Source of the DNA: Rhodococcus rhodochrous | Lineage (GTDB): Bacteria; Actinomycetota; Actinomycetes; Mycobacteriales; Mycobacteriaceae | Assembly (NCBI RefSeq): GCF_900187265.1 | Contig: NZ_LT906450.1 | Location: 5,137,444 to 5,201,443 of the forward strand | Direction: 5' to 3' | Length of the DNA stretch: 64,000 nt | In this document: positions 17,301 through 24,646 of the stretch, one piece after another | How the letters are laid out: each line of letters begins with the position of its first letter | Position numbering within the stretch: position 1 is the stretch's first letter | The notes under the pieces: model-generated | What the model was told of the DNA's origin: nothing | The model's input: the letters and a program-made list of their open reading frames with translations, nothing else | The model's database searches: none | Made by a program: the position numbers and the translations under genes

Positions 17301-18240
17301 CGCCCGCTGCTGGCAGGACGTGCTGGGCGAAGCTCCGAGCAAGGGGAGTTTCTTCGAGGCCGGCGGCGGATCGTACGATGCGATCCGGCTACTCTCGCTG
17401 CTACGAAGCAGGTTCGGTTACGAAGTGTCGTTCGGTGACTTCATGGCTGACCCGACGGCCCCGGGCCTGGCCGCGCTCTGCCGCCGGACACGCACATCGG
17501 ACACCCGCGGGGTCTGGACGCACAAGCCGCGCTCCAGCGCCACCCCCCGGCTCCGGCTGGTCCTCTTCCCACCCGTAGGAGGTGGCGTGTCCTGCTACAC
17601 CGACCTGATCCAGGAACTCGGGGGAGACGTTGATGTACACGTCATCGGACTCGACGCGCCACTGGTCGATGGCGACGACGGCCGCGCGAACCTCACCGGA
17701 CTCGCCCGACGCTGTCTCCAGGAACTGCCCGAGCAAACCCTGTTAGACGGTGTGCCGCTCGTCTTCGCCGGGTGGTCGTTCGGCGGATCCTTGGCCTACG
17801 AGGCCGCCCGGGTCTGCGACTCGACCGTGGCACGCGTGGTGGTGGTCGACACCCCTGTCTCCGAGGCGGCCCGCCGCGGTGGCGGCGGTGTCGACGAACT
17901 GTCACTCAACGGGTTCCTCAGGGACATCCATGAGACCAGCGGCGTACGGATCGATGCCGAGCAGGCAGCGACGGACCCGGCGCTCAGCACCAGGTTCGAG
18001 GTTTACCGGCAGAACATGACGTTGCTGCGCGATTGGACTCCGTGCCCCTCGCCAGTGCCGCTTGTGGAGTTCCGAGCCGCCGTGGATCCCGCCGAGCCAG
18101 ACGCTGCCGCTTGGGGCCGGATCGCTCGCCGAGAAGAAGCCTCGGCGCTGGCCGGCGGACACTTCAGCGTGTTTGGCGGCGACAACACCCAGCGGATCAG
18201 AGATGCGATCGAAGGAGTGAAGAGCGATGACTGGCTCTGA
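14377..18240 (+). CDS. Nonribosomal peptide synthetase, domains Cy-A(Cys)-PCP-TE
   Basis: A 1287-aa synthetase. The cyclisation-type condensation domain (about 18-440) is recognised by LSPIQRAYLVGG and FAFTALEVDG. Its DxxxxDxxS motif is altered to ALWLMDAAS (145-153), so the first Asp is Ala. The adenylation domain (about 455-955) has FTSGSTGEPKGV and Lys943. Its pocket residues D655, L656, Y659, N698, L721, S723, L747, I755, W756 and K943 spell DLYNLSLIWK, a well-known cysteine code. The carrier domain has Ser999 in AGGGSYDAI. The thioesterase (about 1058-1280) has Ser1134 in GWSFGGS and His in GGHFSVF. Cy next to a Cys-specific A domain normally yields a thiazoline. The mutated Asp may weaken condensation or cyclisation. 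ATG at 14377 overlaps the decarboxylase stop. Confidence 0.93.
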   Translation: MMRDTTTTATAAYPSHETLSPIQRAYLVGGQDGLELSGPARYYLGCDLNTERVAEIGTQLRRLVRSNDILRVSAASDLSLSTLPADVARDIDVDVRWVDDADFDAANDAVRREYSSDTFAFGDWPQFEITAVRSPHRARLHLVYALWLMDAASLAVFLTELVSHRDDAGDAVGQDRTADIPPIRLRALNHPRRDRSVRDERFWRDRATALPDPAELPLRPEWRHAGLNVTHRMVTINSATAGKINKLASAHAITPSMVYLAAYGVVLGQLGGGLAHTVTVLHSQQTGTLTPNSLGNRGNTMPLAIPATTGQSFVEIARVVQGRYLSQAMHASLSGTEIARLANPAADLRRLAHPFAFTALEVDGLGEVALGLRRRWDEVQLRVPQVLMDHQVIRDSDGSVRLGFDWRTDAFDIGFAEEFVARCANFVRELAESDERWTRPPSTYPRAHTGKASAQHSTETLHDRVLRCAAAAPKAPAVHDAQGTLSYAELVGRARAVARLLLDAGARTGDRVAVHLPRGRGQVIAILGSLLAGCVYIPLDYGTPEGRLDSIARRGAVRFVFTDGQQSARKLWTRSGVYPLQLPVGAPPLSDRQAASTPSPPSPTAYIIFTSGSTGEPKGVVISHAGAINTIDAVNDEFGVTETDRVLSVSSIGFDLSVYDVFGPLLRGGSVVMLTEESAKNPAEWVKLIERHGVTLWNSAPALASLLEEEGSATPSVRAFLLSGDWIPLTLPGALRRLAPGSEVISLGGATEGSIWSIFHRVNEADCTGRSIPYGKALPGQDILVLDAERNVCPDWQIGEIYIAGAGVADGYANDQSKTEAAFLDDPAFGRIYRTGDRGRRHPGGVVEFLGRTDNQIKLNGHRVELGEIEHLIENTSGIRRCVVCVRGSGRRKQVVAYVTLAADVSDTWRQDVNAVLKNALPSYMIPDALVELNEIPLNGNGKLDRRRLESLPFQETPAREASPARQQDLHSHEVARCWQDVLGEAPSKGSFFEAGGGSYDAIRLLSLLRSRFGYEVSFGDFMADPTAPGLAALCRRTRTSDTRGVWTHKPRSSATPRLRLVLFPPVGGGVSCYTDLIQELGGDVDVHVIGLDAPLVDGDDGRANLTGLARRCLQELPEQTLLDGVPLVFAGWSFGGSLAYEAARVCDSTVARVVVVDTPVSEAARRGGGGVDELSLNGFLRDIHETSGVRIDAEQAATDPALSTRFEVYRQNMTLLRDWTPCPSPVPLVEFRAAVDPAEPDAAAWGRIARREEASALAGGHFSVFGGDNTQRIRDAIEGVKSDDWL

Positions 18241-18475
18241 TGTACGCGCCGCGATCTTCGCGGAGTTGGAGTCCCACGGATGCCCGCCACTTGAAGAGGC
18301 CGAGCCCGACCTGGATCTGATCAGCCGCGGCGTCAATTCAGCGACCCTGATTCAGGTCCTGTCCGCACTCGAGGACCGGTTCGACATCGATTTCGAGATG
18401 GAGCCCCTGTTCTCCGGGCCCATGACGGTGACCCGCTTGGAGGCGGAGATCATGCGCATCACCAGGATTCCCTGA
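18227..18475 (+). CDS. Free-standing peptidyl/acyl carrier protein
   Basis: An 82-aa helical carrier protein. The phosphopantetheine Ser is in SRGVNSATLIQVL, followed by ALEDRFDIDFEMEPLF as in PCP/ACP helix II-III. ATG at 18227 overlaps the synthetase end by 14 bases, so it is translationally coupled. It probably accepts the acid activated by the free ligase at 6871, or serves as acceptor for the terminal condensation domain of the A-PCP-C synthetase. Which of these applies cannot be told from sequence. Confidence 0.88.
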   Translation: MTGSDVRAAIFAELESHGCPPLEEAEPDLDLISRGVNSATLIQVLSALEDRFDIDFEMEPLFSGPMTVTRLEAEIMRITRIP

Positions 18476-18584
18476 CAGGCCAGCTGACCAGAGCCATACC
18501 ACGTCTGGACTGGCGTGCGGTCCGAGACCTGTGCCGTCGGCGTACAGCTTGCGTCAGCGCGGCAACCCACAGAAGGAACCACCT

Positions 18585-19409
18585 ATGTCTGAAAACAACG
18601 GATACCAGCAGCTGACCCCGTCCGGTATGGGCGCGGTTCTTACTTGGAACCCGGGAAGCTCCGTCGAGGATCTGGCCAAGCGGGCCAGACGGGCCGCACT
18701 GGAGAGCGGGTGCGCCCTGGTCCGGGGCGTCGAGCTGGACGAGGACGGTTTCAAGCTCCTCGTGCGCTCGCTCGGCGACACGGTCGACCACAAGTTCGGC
18801 GAGGGCCAGGCTGATCTACTCAAACTCAACGCCTCCCGCGACGAGGGGAAGGTGGTGACGGGACGCGGCCCTCTGCCCATCCACACGGACGGACTGTTGG
18901 TGGGCGAGCGTGTCGACCTAATCATTCTGTACGCGGCCGAGTTCTCCGATATTCCGGGCTCCGGTGCGACCTATGTCAGCGATCAACTGACCGCCTGGGA
19001 AGAGATGCCAGTACACCTTCGCCGGGTGCTAGACGAGCACGAGATCGAGTACCTGGTGAAGGAGCGTGGCTACTTTCCCACCGTTCCCGAGGACTGGTAC
19101 ACGATCCCGACAACCCGCGACTATGGCCGCGTGAAGTCTCTGAACCTTGCGACCGCCTTCCCCCTAGACGTCGCCCAGCGCTCCTGGGAGATCCGGGTCA
19201 AGGGCATGGACCAGGAGCGCTCCGACCGGTTCTTCGAAGAACTCGACACCTTCCTGCGCTCGGAACGTTATACCTACATACACTCCTGGCAGGTGGCAGA
19301 CCTGCTGATCATCGACAACCAGCGGACGCTGCACGGCCGTACCGCCATCAGCGAGGGCGGCACCCGTGTCCTGTTCCGGGGACAGTTGACCCTGTCCGGC
19401 GCCCCCTAG
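18585..19409 (+). CDS. Carbapenem synthase-like Fe(II)/2-oxoglutarate oxygenase (CarC homologue)
   Basis: A 274-aa oxygenase, the length of CarC, the enzyme that epimerises C5 and desaturates C2-C3 of carbapenam-3-carboxylate. Similarity is specific: GKVVTGRGPLPIHTDG parallels CarC's GKIVTGRG...FHADG, followed by LYAAEF where CarC has LYAAEI. The iron ligands are H100, D102 and H250 (DNQRTLHGR), nearly the numbering of CarC, and Arg261/Arg265 could bind the 2-oxoglutarate carboxylate. GAAGGA precedes ATG 18585. It is the first of three carbapenem-type genes in the locus (CarC, CarB, CarA order). Epimerase, desaturase or both remain possible. The substrate may not be the simple carbapenam. Confidence 0.85.
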   Translation: MSENNGYQQLTPSGMGAVLTWNPGSSVEDLAKRARRAALESGCALVRGVELDEDGFKLLVRSLGDTVDHKFGEGQADLLKLNASRDEGKVVTGRGPLPIHTDGLLVGERVDLIILYAAEFSDIPGSGATYVSDQLTAWEEMPVHLRRVLDEHEIEYLVKERGYFPTVPEDWYTIPTTRDYGRVKSLNLATAFPLDVAQRSWEIRVKGMDQERSDRFFEELDTFLRSERYTYIHSWQVADLLIIDNQRTLHGRTAISEGGTRVLFRGQLTLSGAP

Positions 19410-19554
19410 TGTCTCGGTACCGAGGGGCCCTCGAATTCCCGATCCGGTTTCCGTCTGTTCCCTCCCTCCGCCCTGCAAGTTGACTCAATCGCAAGACAGT
19501 TCAGATCCCCCGCACGACGCTTGATACCCGTTGTCTTCGTACAGGAGCCCTCAT

Positions 19555-20067
19555 ATGCTCAAGCCCCGACAGCCTGTGCCAACCCTCGATGTCCCTCTGG
19601 TCGGCGGCAGCCGGTGGGCCCTTGCAGACCAACACCCTGAGAACTTCAGCCTGGTGGTCTTCTACCGGGGCGTGCACTGTCCCATGTGCCGCTCTCATGT
19701 GACGGAACTCGACAGCCTCATGGACAAGTTCGCTGAGGTCGGAGTGACCTCAGTGGTGGCGGTGAGCGGGGATGACGAGGGCCGCGCTAAGCGGGCCGTC
19801 GAGGAATGGGATATCACCCGCGTGCCGATCGGCTACGGGCTTAGTATCGAATCGATGCGGGAGTGGGGCCTGCACGTCTCGAAGGCCATCAAGGAGGGCC
19901 AGCCAAACGAGTTCAGTGAGCCGGGCCTATTCATCATCCGACCGGACGGCACCCTGTACGCGGCGGTTCAGACCACGATGCCGTTCCTCCGACCGCACCT
20001 CGACGAGGTCGTTGAGACGATCCGCTGGATTAACGACAACAACTACCCTGCCCGAGGCGAATTGTGA
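19555..20067 (+). CDS. Peroxiredoxin/AhpC-TSA-like redoxin
   Basis: A 170-aa thioredoxin-fold protein. The motif FYRGVHCPMCRSHVTELD places Cys residues at the position used by peroxiredoxin-like proteins, here as a CxxC pair. ATG 19555 follows CAGGAG, and the longer frame is not needed. It lies between the CarC- and CarB-like genes and overlaps the following rhodanese remnant by four bases. It may protect against oxidants or handle a thiol or disulfide step in a sulfur-containing pathway. The family alone does not tell which. Confidence 0.8.
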   Translation: MLKPRQPVPTLDVPLVGGSRWALADQHPENFSLVVFYRGVHCPMCRSHVTELDSLMDKFAEVGVTSVVAVSGDDEGRAKRAVEEWDITRVPIGYGLSIESMREWGLHVSKAIKEGQPNEFSEPGLFIIRPDGTLYAAVQTTMPFLRPHLDEVVETIRWINDNNYPARGEL

Positions 20068-20429
20068 GCCGCAGTGAGCAGGCGCTGGCCGCCGTCGCCC
20101 GCTCCGCAATCACGCCCAGGGAGCTTCGGGAGAAGCTGCTCGCTTGGGACGCTCCCATCGACCTCATTGATATCCATGAACACCACGAACGGGAGATCGT
20201 CAACGTCCCCGGTGCTCGCATGGTGTCCCAGGGCGCGTGACGGCAAGACCGGTGTCCATACGCGCGCGGTCCTGGGCGTGGCACGGCAGGCCCGTTCGCC
20301 GATGCCGTCCATCTTGAGGGCGGCGTCATCGCCTGGATGAGGCAGATCGACCCAGCCCGCTGGAGTACTGAGCCACAGGGGCAGTTACGCCCCCTTGATT
20401 CTCTACGAACAGATCACTTTGTCCGCTAG
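20064..20429 (+). pseudogene. Broken rhodanese-like sulfurtransferase
   Basis: GTG at 20064 overlaps the redoxin stop and opens a rhodanese N-terminal half (LIDIHEHHEREIVNVPGARM). An in-frame TGA at 20238-20240 follows. The same frame then resumes after it with a good C-terminal half (FADAVHLEGGVIAWMRQIDP) and ends at TAG 20427-20429. Between them, the expected catalytic Cys loop is only seen in another frame (KTGVHTRAV) and lacks the Cys. At least one deletion plus frame changes are needed to explain this, so the gene is dead. The C-terminal part resembles single-domain rhodaneses used with sulfur-transfer systems. Confidence 0.7.
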
Positions 20430-20446
20430 TTGCATGAGGAGGAATT

Positions 20447-21226
20447 ATGTCGACGACTGAAGTCGGGACGACGAGCATGAAGTGCGAGATCCTGTCAGGA
20501 GGGGTTGCCCTGGTAGAGTTCTCGCAGGCACACGAGCAAAACCCGTTCAGTCGGGCGCGCATGCGCGAGCTGACCCAGCTGATGCTGGATCTCGACGGTA
20601 ACGACGAAGTGCGGTGTGTCGTCCTGTACGGCGGGGCGGGCCGGTCCTTCGGCGCTGGCGGTGACTTCAACGAGGTCTCGGAGTTCTCCGGCGGCGACGA
20701 GGTCGATGCATGGATCGACGACATCACAGACCTCTACAGCACCATCGCCGGGATATCCAAGCCCGTGGTGGCCGCCATCGACGGCTTCGCGATCGGTGTC
20801 GGTCTGCAGATCGCGCTCTGCTGCGATCTGCGCATTGGGAGCAGCGTATCGAAGCTCGTGATGCCGGAGTTCAAGGTTGGCATCGCCTGCAACTTCGGCG
20901 GCTACATGCTGGAGACGGTGGTCGGCCGCAGTGTGATGCAGGACATGCTCTACACGTGTGCCGAATGGCCCGCTGACCGAGCCCTCGCAGACCGACTTCT
21001 GCACGAAGTGACGGCCCCCGAAGAGCTCTTGGACCGTGCCGTGGAGCACGGCCGACGCATCGCCCGCTACACCGTGGCCGCGGTCCAGTCGACCCGAGCG
21101 CGAGTCAACGGCCCGTATGTCCAAGGCCTTCGACGGGTGCGCGAAGAGGGCAAGCGGTCCCACCGCACCGCCTTCTCCGCAGGCGAAGCGCAGCAGCGTA
21201 TGCGCCGCATCATCGGAAAGGGCTGA
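20447..21226 (+). CDS. Carboxymethylproline synthase-like crotonase (CarB homologue)
   Basis: A 259-aa crotonase. Its closest recognisable relative is CarB/ThnE, which joins malonyl-CoA to pyrroline-5-carboxylate and hydrolyses the thioester to give carboxymethylproline. Shared landmarks are NPFSR near the N-terminus, YGGAGRSFGAGGDFNEV (oxyanion-hole region), AWIDDITDLY, KPVVAAIDGFAIGVG and VMPEFKVGIACN. The last holds Glu141, aligned with the catalytic Glu of CarB. This pattern differs from ordinary enoyl-CoA hydratases. GAGGAGG lies five bases before ATG 20447. It is followed after two bases by the CarA homologue. A variant imine substrate is possible given the cysteine-specific synthetase in the cluster. 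Confidence 0.88.
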   Translation: MSTTEVGTTSMKCEILSGGVALVEFSQAHEQNPFSRARMRELTQLMLDLDGNDEVRCVVLYGGAGRSFGAGGDFNEVSEFSGGDEVDAWIDDITDLYSTIAGISKPVVAAIDGFAIGVGLQIALCCDLRIGSSVSKLVMPEFKVGIACNFGGYMLETVVGRSVMQDMLYTCAEWPADRALADRLLHEVTAPEELLDRAVEHGRRIARYTVAAVQSTRARVNGPYVQGLRRVREEGKRSHRTAFSAGEAQQRMRRIIGKG

Positions 21227-21228
21227 CC

Positions 21229-22689
21229 ATGCCTCCCGTCAGTAGATGGTGCGTCGTCACCAACACGTCCGCCCCGGCCCTGAACCACCTAGCACAGCAC
21301 GCCGACCTCGGCGACCTGCAGGTCTACTATCGGGGCCCCGGAGGGGCGGTTCTCCCCGACAACCCGCCGTTCGTACTCGACGTGGGCACCCTGTCAGTAC
21401 ACTCTGACAGCCAAGCCGCTATGACGTCCTCCGCGATCCGTATCGATCCGGATGCCGTCACGGTGCGCATCTCCGCGCTCAACGAAAACCCGGTCTACTA
21501 CGCAGTCAACCGGATGAAGGGCTTGTTCGCCTACTTCACGGATCTGATACTCGCGCCGCTCGTGCTGCCCGCTCTCGGGATGCCCGTCGAGTTCACCGGC
21601 GGCTCCACTGGGTATGAGCGTGGCACGCTGCTGCGCGAAGTGAACCGGCTGCAGCACAGTATCGTGTCGCGGACCCGGTATACCGGCGGTTACTGGCTCA
21701 TGGATGTCGGCGAGGAGTACGACCTGCTCGGGGACTTCTACAATCCGCACCGGAACGATCCGCTAGCCGCGGGCGAAGCCCAACTCGAGGCCCTGACCGC
21801 GGAAATCAATCGCATCGATGCGACCACTCCCGCGGGTACCAGCTACGCCACCCTACTGTCGGGCGGCATCGATTCGGGGACGGTGACCTATCTCGCGGCC
21901 ACTGCCGGACTGTCTGTCTCTCCATACAGCGTAGGAACTCCCTGGGGTGACGAACTCACCGATGCCGCCGAACTCTGTGCAGAGCTCGGGATCGACCTCG
22001 TGCCTGTCCACCTGACTGAAGATCAGATCATCTCGTCGATTCCGGAAACCATCCGGTGGCTGGGCATCGCTGACCCCGAGGTCGTTGAAGTCGCGCTGAC
22101 TGCCACAGCAGTGCAGCGGCTCGGTGCCATCCCTGCAGACGAGGTCTTGCTGACCGGCTACGGCAGCGATCTGATCAACGCTGGTCTCTATCGCCCCTTC
22201 GACCACCGTGGTGATCTGATCGAACAGGTCTTGTCGTCTGTCGACAGCACACGCCGCAGTAACGAGCTTTCAAACCGGATGCCGCTCGCGTATGGCACCA
22301 CCACCCATCATCCCTTCTGGTCATGGCCCGTGATGTGTGTGGCGTTGGAGACCGCACCCGAGTGCAAAGTCCGAGAGGGCCGGGAAAAGTACCACCTCCG
22401 TACCGCGATGAGCCGTCGCGTTTCCGAACCCATCGCCTGGCGAAAGAAGGTCGCCGTACACCACGGTGGAGGCCTCCAAGGCGGCGTGATGAGCCGACTA
22501 GAGAAGGAAACGGGCACGCCCGACCGACACGCGGTATACCTGGCCTGTTTCGCCGAACTCCTACACCGGGCCGCGGATGGGGAGTTAGAGCCCTCGGACC
22601 CTTGGTCTCTCTTCGAGCGAGCCCTACGCCGCGTGGCGCTTACTGACAGCGCCGCGCGGCTGGCCGCGCCGCGAGCCGCAGCAGGCTGA
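21229..22689 (+). CDS. Beta-lactam/carbapenam synthetase (CarA/BLS homologue)
   Basis: A 486-aa enzyme of the asparagine-synthetase-derived family that uses ATP to close a beta-lactam ring on a beta-amino acid. The C-terminal synthetase domain has the PPi loop LLSGGIDSG (209-217), LLTGYGSDL (307-315, as in CarA), HHPFWSWPVM, and WRKKVAVHHGG with the catalytic Lys. Tyr355 and Glu386 fall at the positions of the Tyr-Glu dyad of CarA. The N-terminal glutaminase-like domain is degenerate, without the Cys nucleophile, as expected for BLS/CarA rather than true asparagine synthetase. ATG 21229 lies two bases after the CarB-like gene, which supplies the presumed substrate. This is the last gene of the cluster before a strong terminator hairpin. 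Confidence 0.9.
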   Translation: MPPVSRWCVVTNTSAPALNHLAQHADLGDLQVYYRGPGGAVLPDNPPFVLDVGTLSVHSDSQAAMTSSAIRIDPDAVTVRISALNENPVYYAVNRMKGLFAYFTDLILAPLVLPALGMPVEFTGGSTGYERGTLLREVNRLQHSIVSRTRYTGGYWLMDVGEEYDLLGDFYNPHRNDPLAAGEAQLEALTAEINRIDATTPAGTSYATLLSGGIDSGTVTYLAATAGLSVSPYSVGTPWGDELTDAAELCAELGIDLVPVHLTEDQIISSIPETIRWLGIADPEVVEVALTATAVQRLGAIPADEVLLTGYGSDLINAGLYRPFDHRGDLIEQVLSSVDSTRRSNELSNRMPLAYGTTTHHPFWSWPVMCVALETAPECKVREGREKYHLRTAMSRRVSEPIAWRKKVAVHHGGGLQGGVMSRLEKETGTPDRHAVYLACFAELLHRAADGELEPSDPWSLFERALRRVALTDSAARLAAPRAAAG

Positions 22690-22781
22690 AAAGGCCTGCT
22701 ACCCGTTACTTTTCAGGGGACGGGACAGTTTTGCCCAGCTTTTTTGCCGTTGTCCGGATGGATCGGCCGGAATCTCGGGTG

Positions 22782-22818
22782 CATCCGCCAGGGGCTACGC
22801 CGTCGCCCCTGGCGGATG
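22782..22818 (+). terminator. Hairpin terminator at the end of the biosynthetic cluster
   Basis: A perfect 13-bp stem (CATCCGCCAGGGG and its complement) encloses an 11-base loop, about 90 bases after the carbapenam-synthetase-like gene. There is no U-tract, which is usual for actinobacteria. A smaller AGCAGG/CCTGCT hairpin overlaps the stop codon itself. Confidence 0.8.
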
Positions 22819-23225
22819 TTAACGGCCAAGTTGATGTGAATCTGGCGCGCTTTCGTTTTGCGCTGTGAGACGCCGTGATTCGAGTGGAGGCGAGAGGCCT
22901 TCACTGTTGGCCTGGTCGTAGCAGGTCGGTGGAGCTGAGGGCAGCCCGGGATCCGGGTGGTGCTGGAGAAGGCGGGAGCAGTCCTGACAACGCAGGGATA
23001 TGGCATGTACTGCCAGATAGTGCGGATGCGGCAAGCGAAGTATGGAGGAGTGCGCGAGGAACCAGCGTCGTTACGTCCCTCAATGCGCCACCTGCTCGAA
23101 CCTGGCGGATCTGGACAGGCCGCGGGGCGTGCTACCGAGATCGGTGGGAACTCCTGGGCGGTTTATTGAAGCCGGCCGGAAGGTCACGAGTAACATCTAC
23201 GATGTTCTCGTGGCACTGCCTCAAG
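22819..23225. other. Intergenic stretch between the cluster and the IS256 element
   Basis: About 400 bp in which no gene is recognised. Its short open frames have no motif and overlap each other in opposite directions. It seems to be leftover sequence between the terminator and the IS256 target site. Confidence 0.45.
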
Positions 23226-23235
23226 ACACAGTTGG
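23226..23235. repeat. Left target duplication of the IS256 element
   Basis: ACACAGTTGG here is repeated exactly at 26021-26030 on the other side of the IS256 unit. Confidence 0.8.
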
Positions 23236-23312
23236 TCAAGTCCCCAGAAGTGGTGTAGCGCTGCGTGACCCCGTCAGGGCCTTACCCCCAGCAAATGGAC
23301 ACGGGTGGTGGA

Positions 23313-24209
23313 TTACACCGCGGATGCCAGCGTAGCGATGTAGAGGGTCTCGTAGGTGTTCGGGGACCGGTGTCCGCACCAGGAATGTCGTCGTCGGGTG
23401 TTGTAGCGGGTGAGCCAACGGAACACCTGACGCCGGCACGTGGCTTCGTCCGACCAGACGTTCGCGTTCTGGAGGACTTCTCGTTTGAGGGCGGCGTTGA
23501 AGGATTCGGCGAGACTGTTGTCGGCGCTCGTGCCGACTTTACCCATCGACTGGGTGACGCCGAGGTCGGCGCAGAGGGAAGCGAAATCCTTCGAGGTGTA
23601 TTGCGCGCCGTGATCGGAGTGAAAGATAGACCCGGACAATCCATTACGATCTCCATGAGCAGCAAGGAGAGCGTCGGCGACGAGGTCGGTGCGCATATGG
23701 TCGGCGATCGCCCAGCCGGCGAGTTTGCGGGAGTAGCAATCGATCACCGTCGCCAGATACAGGTTGGCACCGCCCTCGATCGGTAAATATGTAATGTCGC
23801 CGACGTAGATACAGTTCGGTGCAGGGGCGGTGAAGTCCCGCTCGAGCAGGTCGGGCACCTTCTGGTCCGCAGGTTCTGGGACGGTGGTCGTGACCCGTCG
23901 TCGACGGCGGTAGCCGACAATGCTGTTCTGACGCATCACCCGGGCCACCCGCTTGTGGTTGACCCTCTCGTTCACGGTGACGCCATCGTTGAGTTCTGCG
24001 GTGATCCTGGGTGCTCCGTAGGTGTTGTCCTCGGTATGGATCGCCCGGATTCGTTCGGCCAGCTGCGCGTCGGCCGCGGCGCGAGCGGTCCTGTCCGGCT
24101 CGGCGGACTTCCAGGCGTAGTAGGACGAACGCTCGAGCTCGACGAGCTCGCACAACCGCTTCACCTGATAGGTGTCGGAGTGGTCGGCGACGAACTGGAA
24201 GCGGGTCAC
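23313..24209 (-). CDS. IS3-family transposase OrfB
   Basis: A 298-aa DDE integrase-like protein. The HTH_21-type region contains YGAPRITAEL. The rve core has VGDITYLPIEGG (first Asp), FHSDHGAQYTS (second Asp) and NSLAESFNAALKRE (Glu), then a typical RRRHSWCGHRSPNTYE end. Its ATG overlaps the stop of orfA (ATGA), so production by coupling or by the frameshift usual in this family is possible. The frame is intact. Confidence 0.9.
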   Translation of the reverse strand: MTRFQFVADHSDTYQVKRLCELVELERSSYYAWKSAEPDRTARAAADAQLAERIRAIHTEDNTYGAPRITAELNDGVTVNERVNHKRVARVMRQNSIVGYRRRRRVTTTVPEPADQKVPDLLERDFTAPAPNCIYVGDITYLPIEGGANLYLATVIDCYSRKLAGWAIADHMRTDLVADALLAAHGDRNGLSGSIFHSDHGAQYTSKDFASLCADLGVTQSMGKVGTSADNSLAESFNAALKREVLQNANVWSDEATCRRQVFRWLTRYNTRRRHSWCGHRSPNTYETLYIATLASAV

Positions 24210-24571
24210 CAGTTCGTCTCCCCGGCGAAATACTTGGCCGCCTTACGAAGGATCTCGCGTTCGGTGGTGAGCTTGGTTGCTTCCGCTCGTAGGGCGGCGT
24301 TCTCGGCTTCGAGACGGGCGAGTTTCTGCTCGACGGTCTCCGATTCGCTACCCGTGCCGGGGCTCGGGTTGTGGGGCCGTGCCGGAGTATGCACCCGGGT
24401 GCCGTCGACGTGGGTTTGGGTGCCGGTCCCGTACTGGTCGATCCAGCCTGTCAAGGTGCCGCGCACGACCCCGAGGTCAGCGGCGATACCTCGGATCGTC
24501 GCGCCCGGCGTGGACTCGTACAACTCGACCGCCTGGCGCCGGAACTCCTCCGAGTAGTTCTTTCGTGACAT
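24206..24571 (-). CDS. IS3-family transposase OrfA
   Basis: A 121-aa DNA-binding subunit. It starts MSRKNYSEEFRRQAVELY with a helix-turn-helix (IRGIAADLGVVRGTLTGWI) and ends in a leucine-zipper-like coiled coil (EQKLARLEAENAALRAEATKL), as in other OrfA proteins. It lies directly upstream of orfB on the same strand. Confidence 0.9.
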   Translation of the reverse strand: MSRKNYSEEFRRQAVELYESTPGATIRGIAADLGVVRGTLTGWIDQYGTGTQTHVDGTRVHTPARPHNPSPGTGSESETVEQKLARLEAENAALRAEATKLTTEREILRKAAKYFAGETNW

Positions 24572-24646
24572 GACTGAAGATCATCTCGCTTCCCCAGCAG
24601 ATGCTGGATTCAGCGTGTCCAAGAACCGGGGTCAAGGCCCTCAGTC

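Larger units (their letters stand above)
23274..24643 (-). mobile_element. IS3-family insertion sequence inside the IS256 element
   Basis: The ends match in inverted orientation: TCAGGGCCTTACCCC at left, and TGAGGGCCTTGACCCC reading in from the right, both followed a few bases later by TGGACACG. It contains the overlapping orfA and orfB genes. No convincing 3-bp target duplication could be assigned. Its position within the IS256 unit shows that it arrived later. Confidence 0.8.

Noticed and set aside
19414-19425. CTCGGTACCGAG palindrome after the CarC-like gene as terminator or operator
   Set aside because: It is only 12 bases long, has no loop when read as a hairpin and lacks further support.
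20238-20240. In-frame TGA of the rhodanese gene as a selenocysteine codon
   Set aside because: The TGA is not at the catalytic Cys position, no SECIS-like hairpin follows, and the loop around the active site is deleted. Simple decay explains it.
21229-22689. Asparagine synthetase
   Set aside because: The N-terminal Cys nucleophile is missing, and the C-terminal blocks match CarA/beta-lactam synthetase; the adjacent CarB- and CarC-like genes agree.
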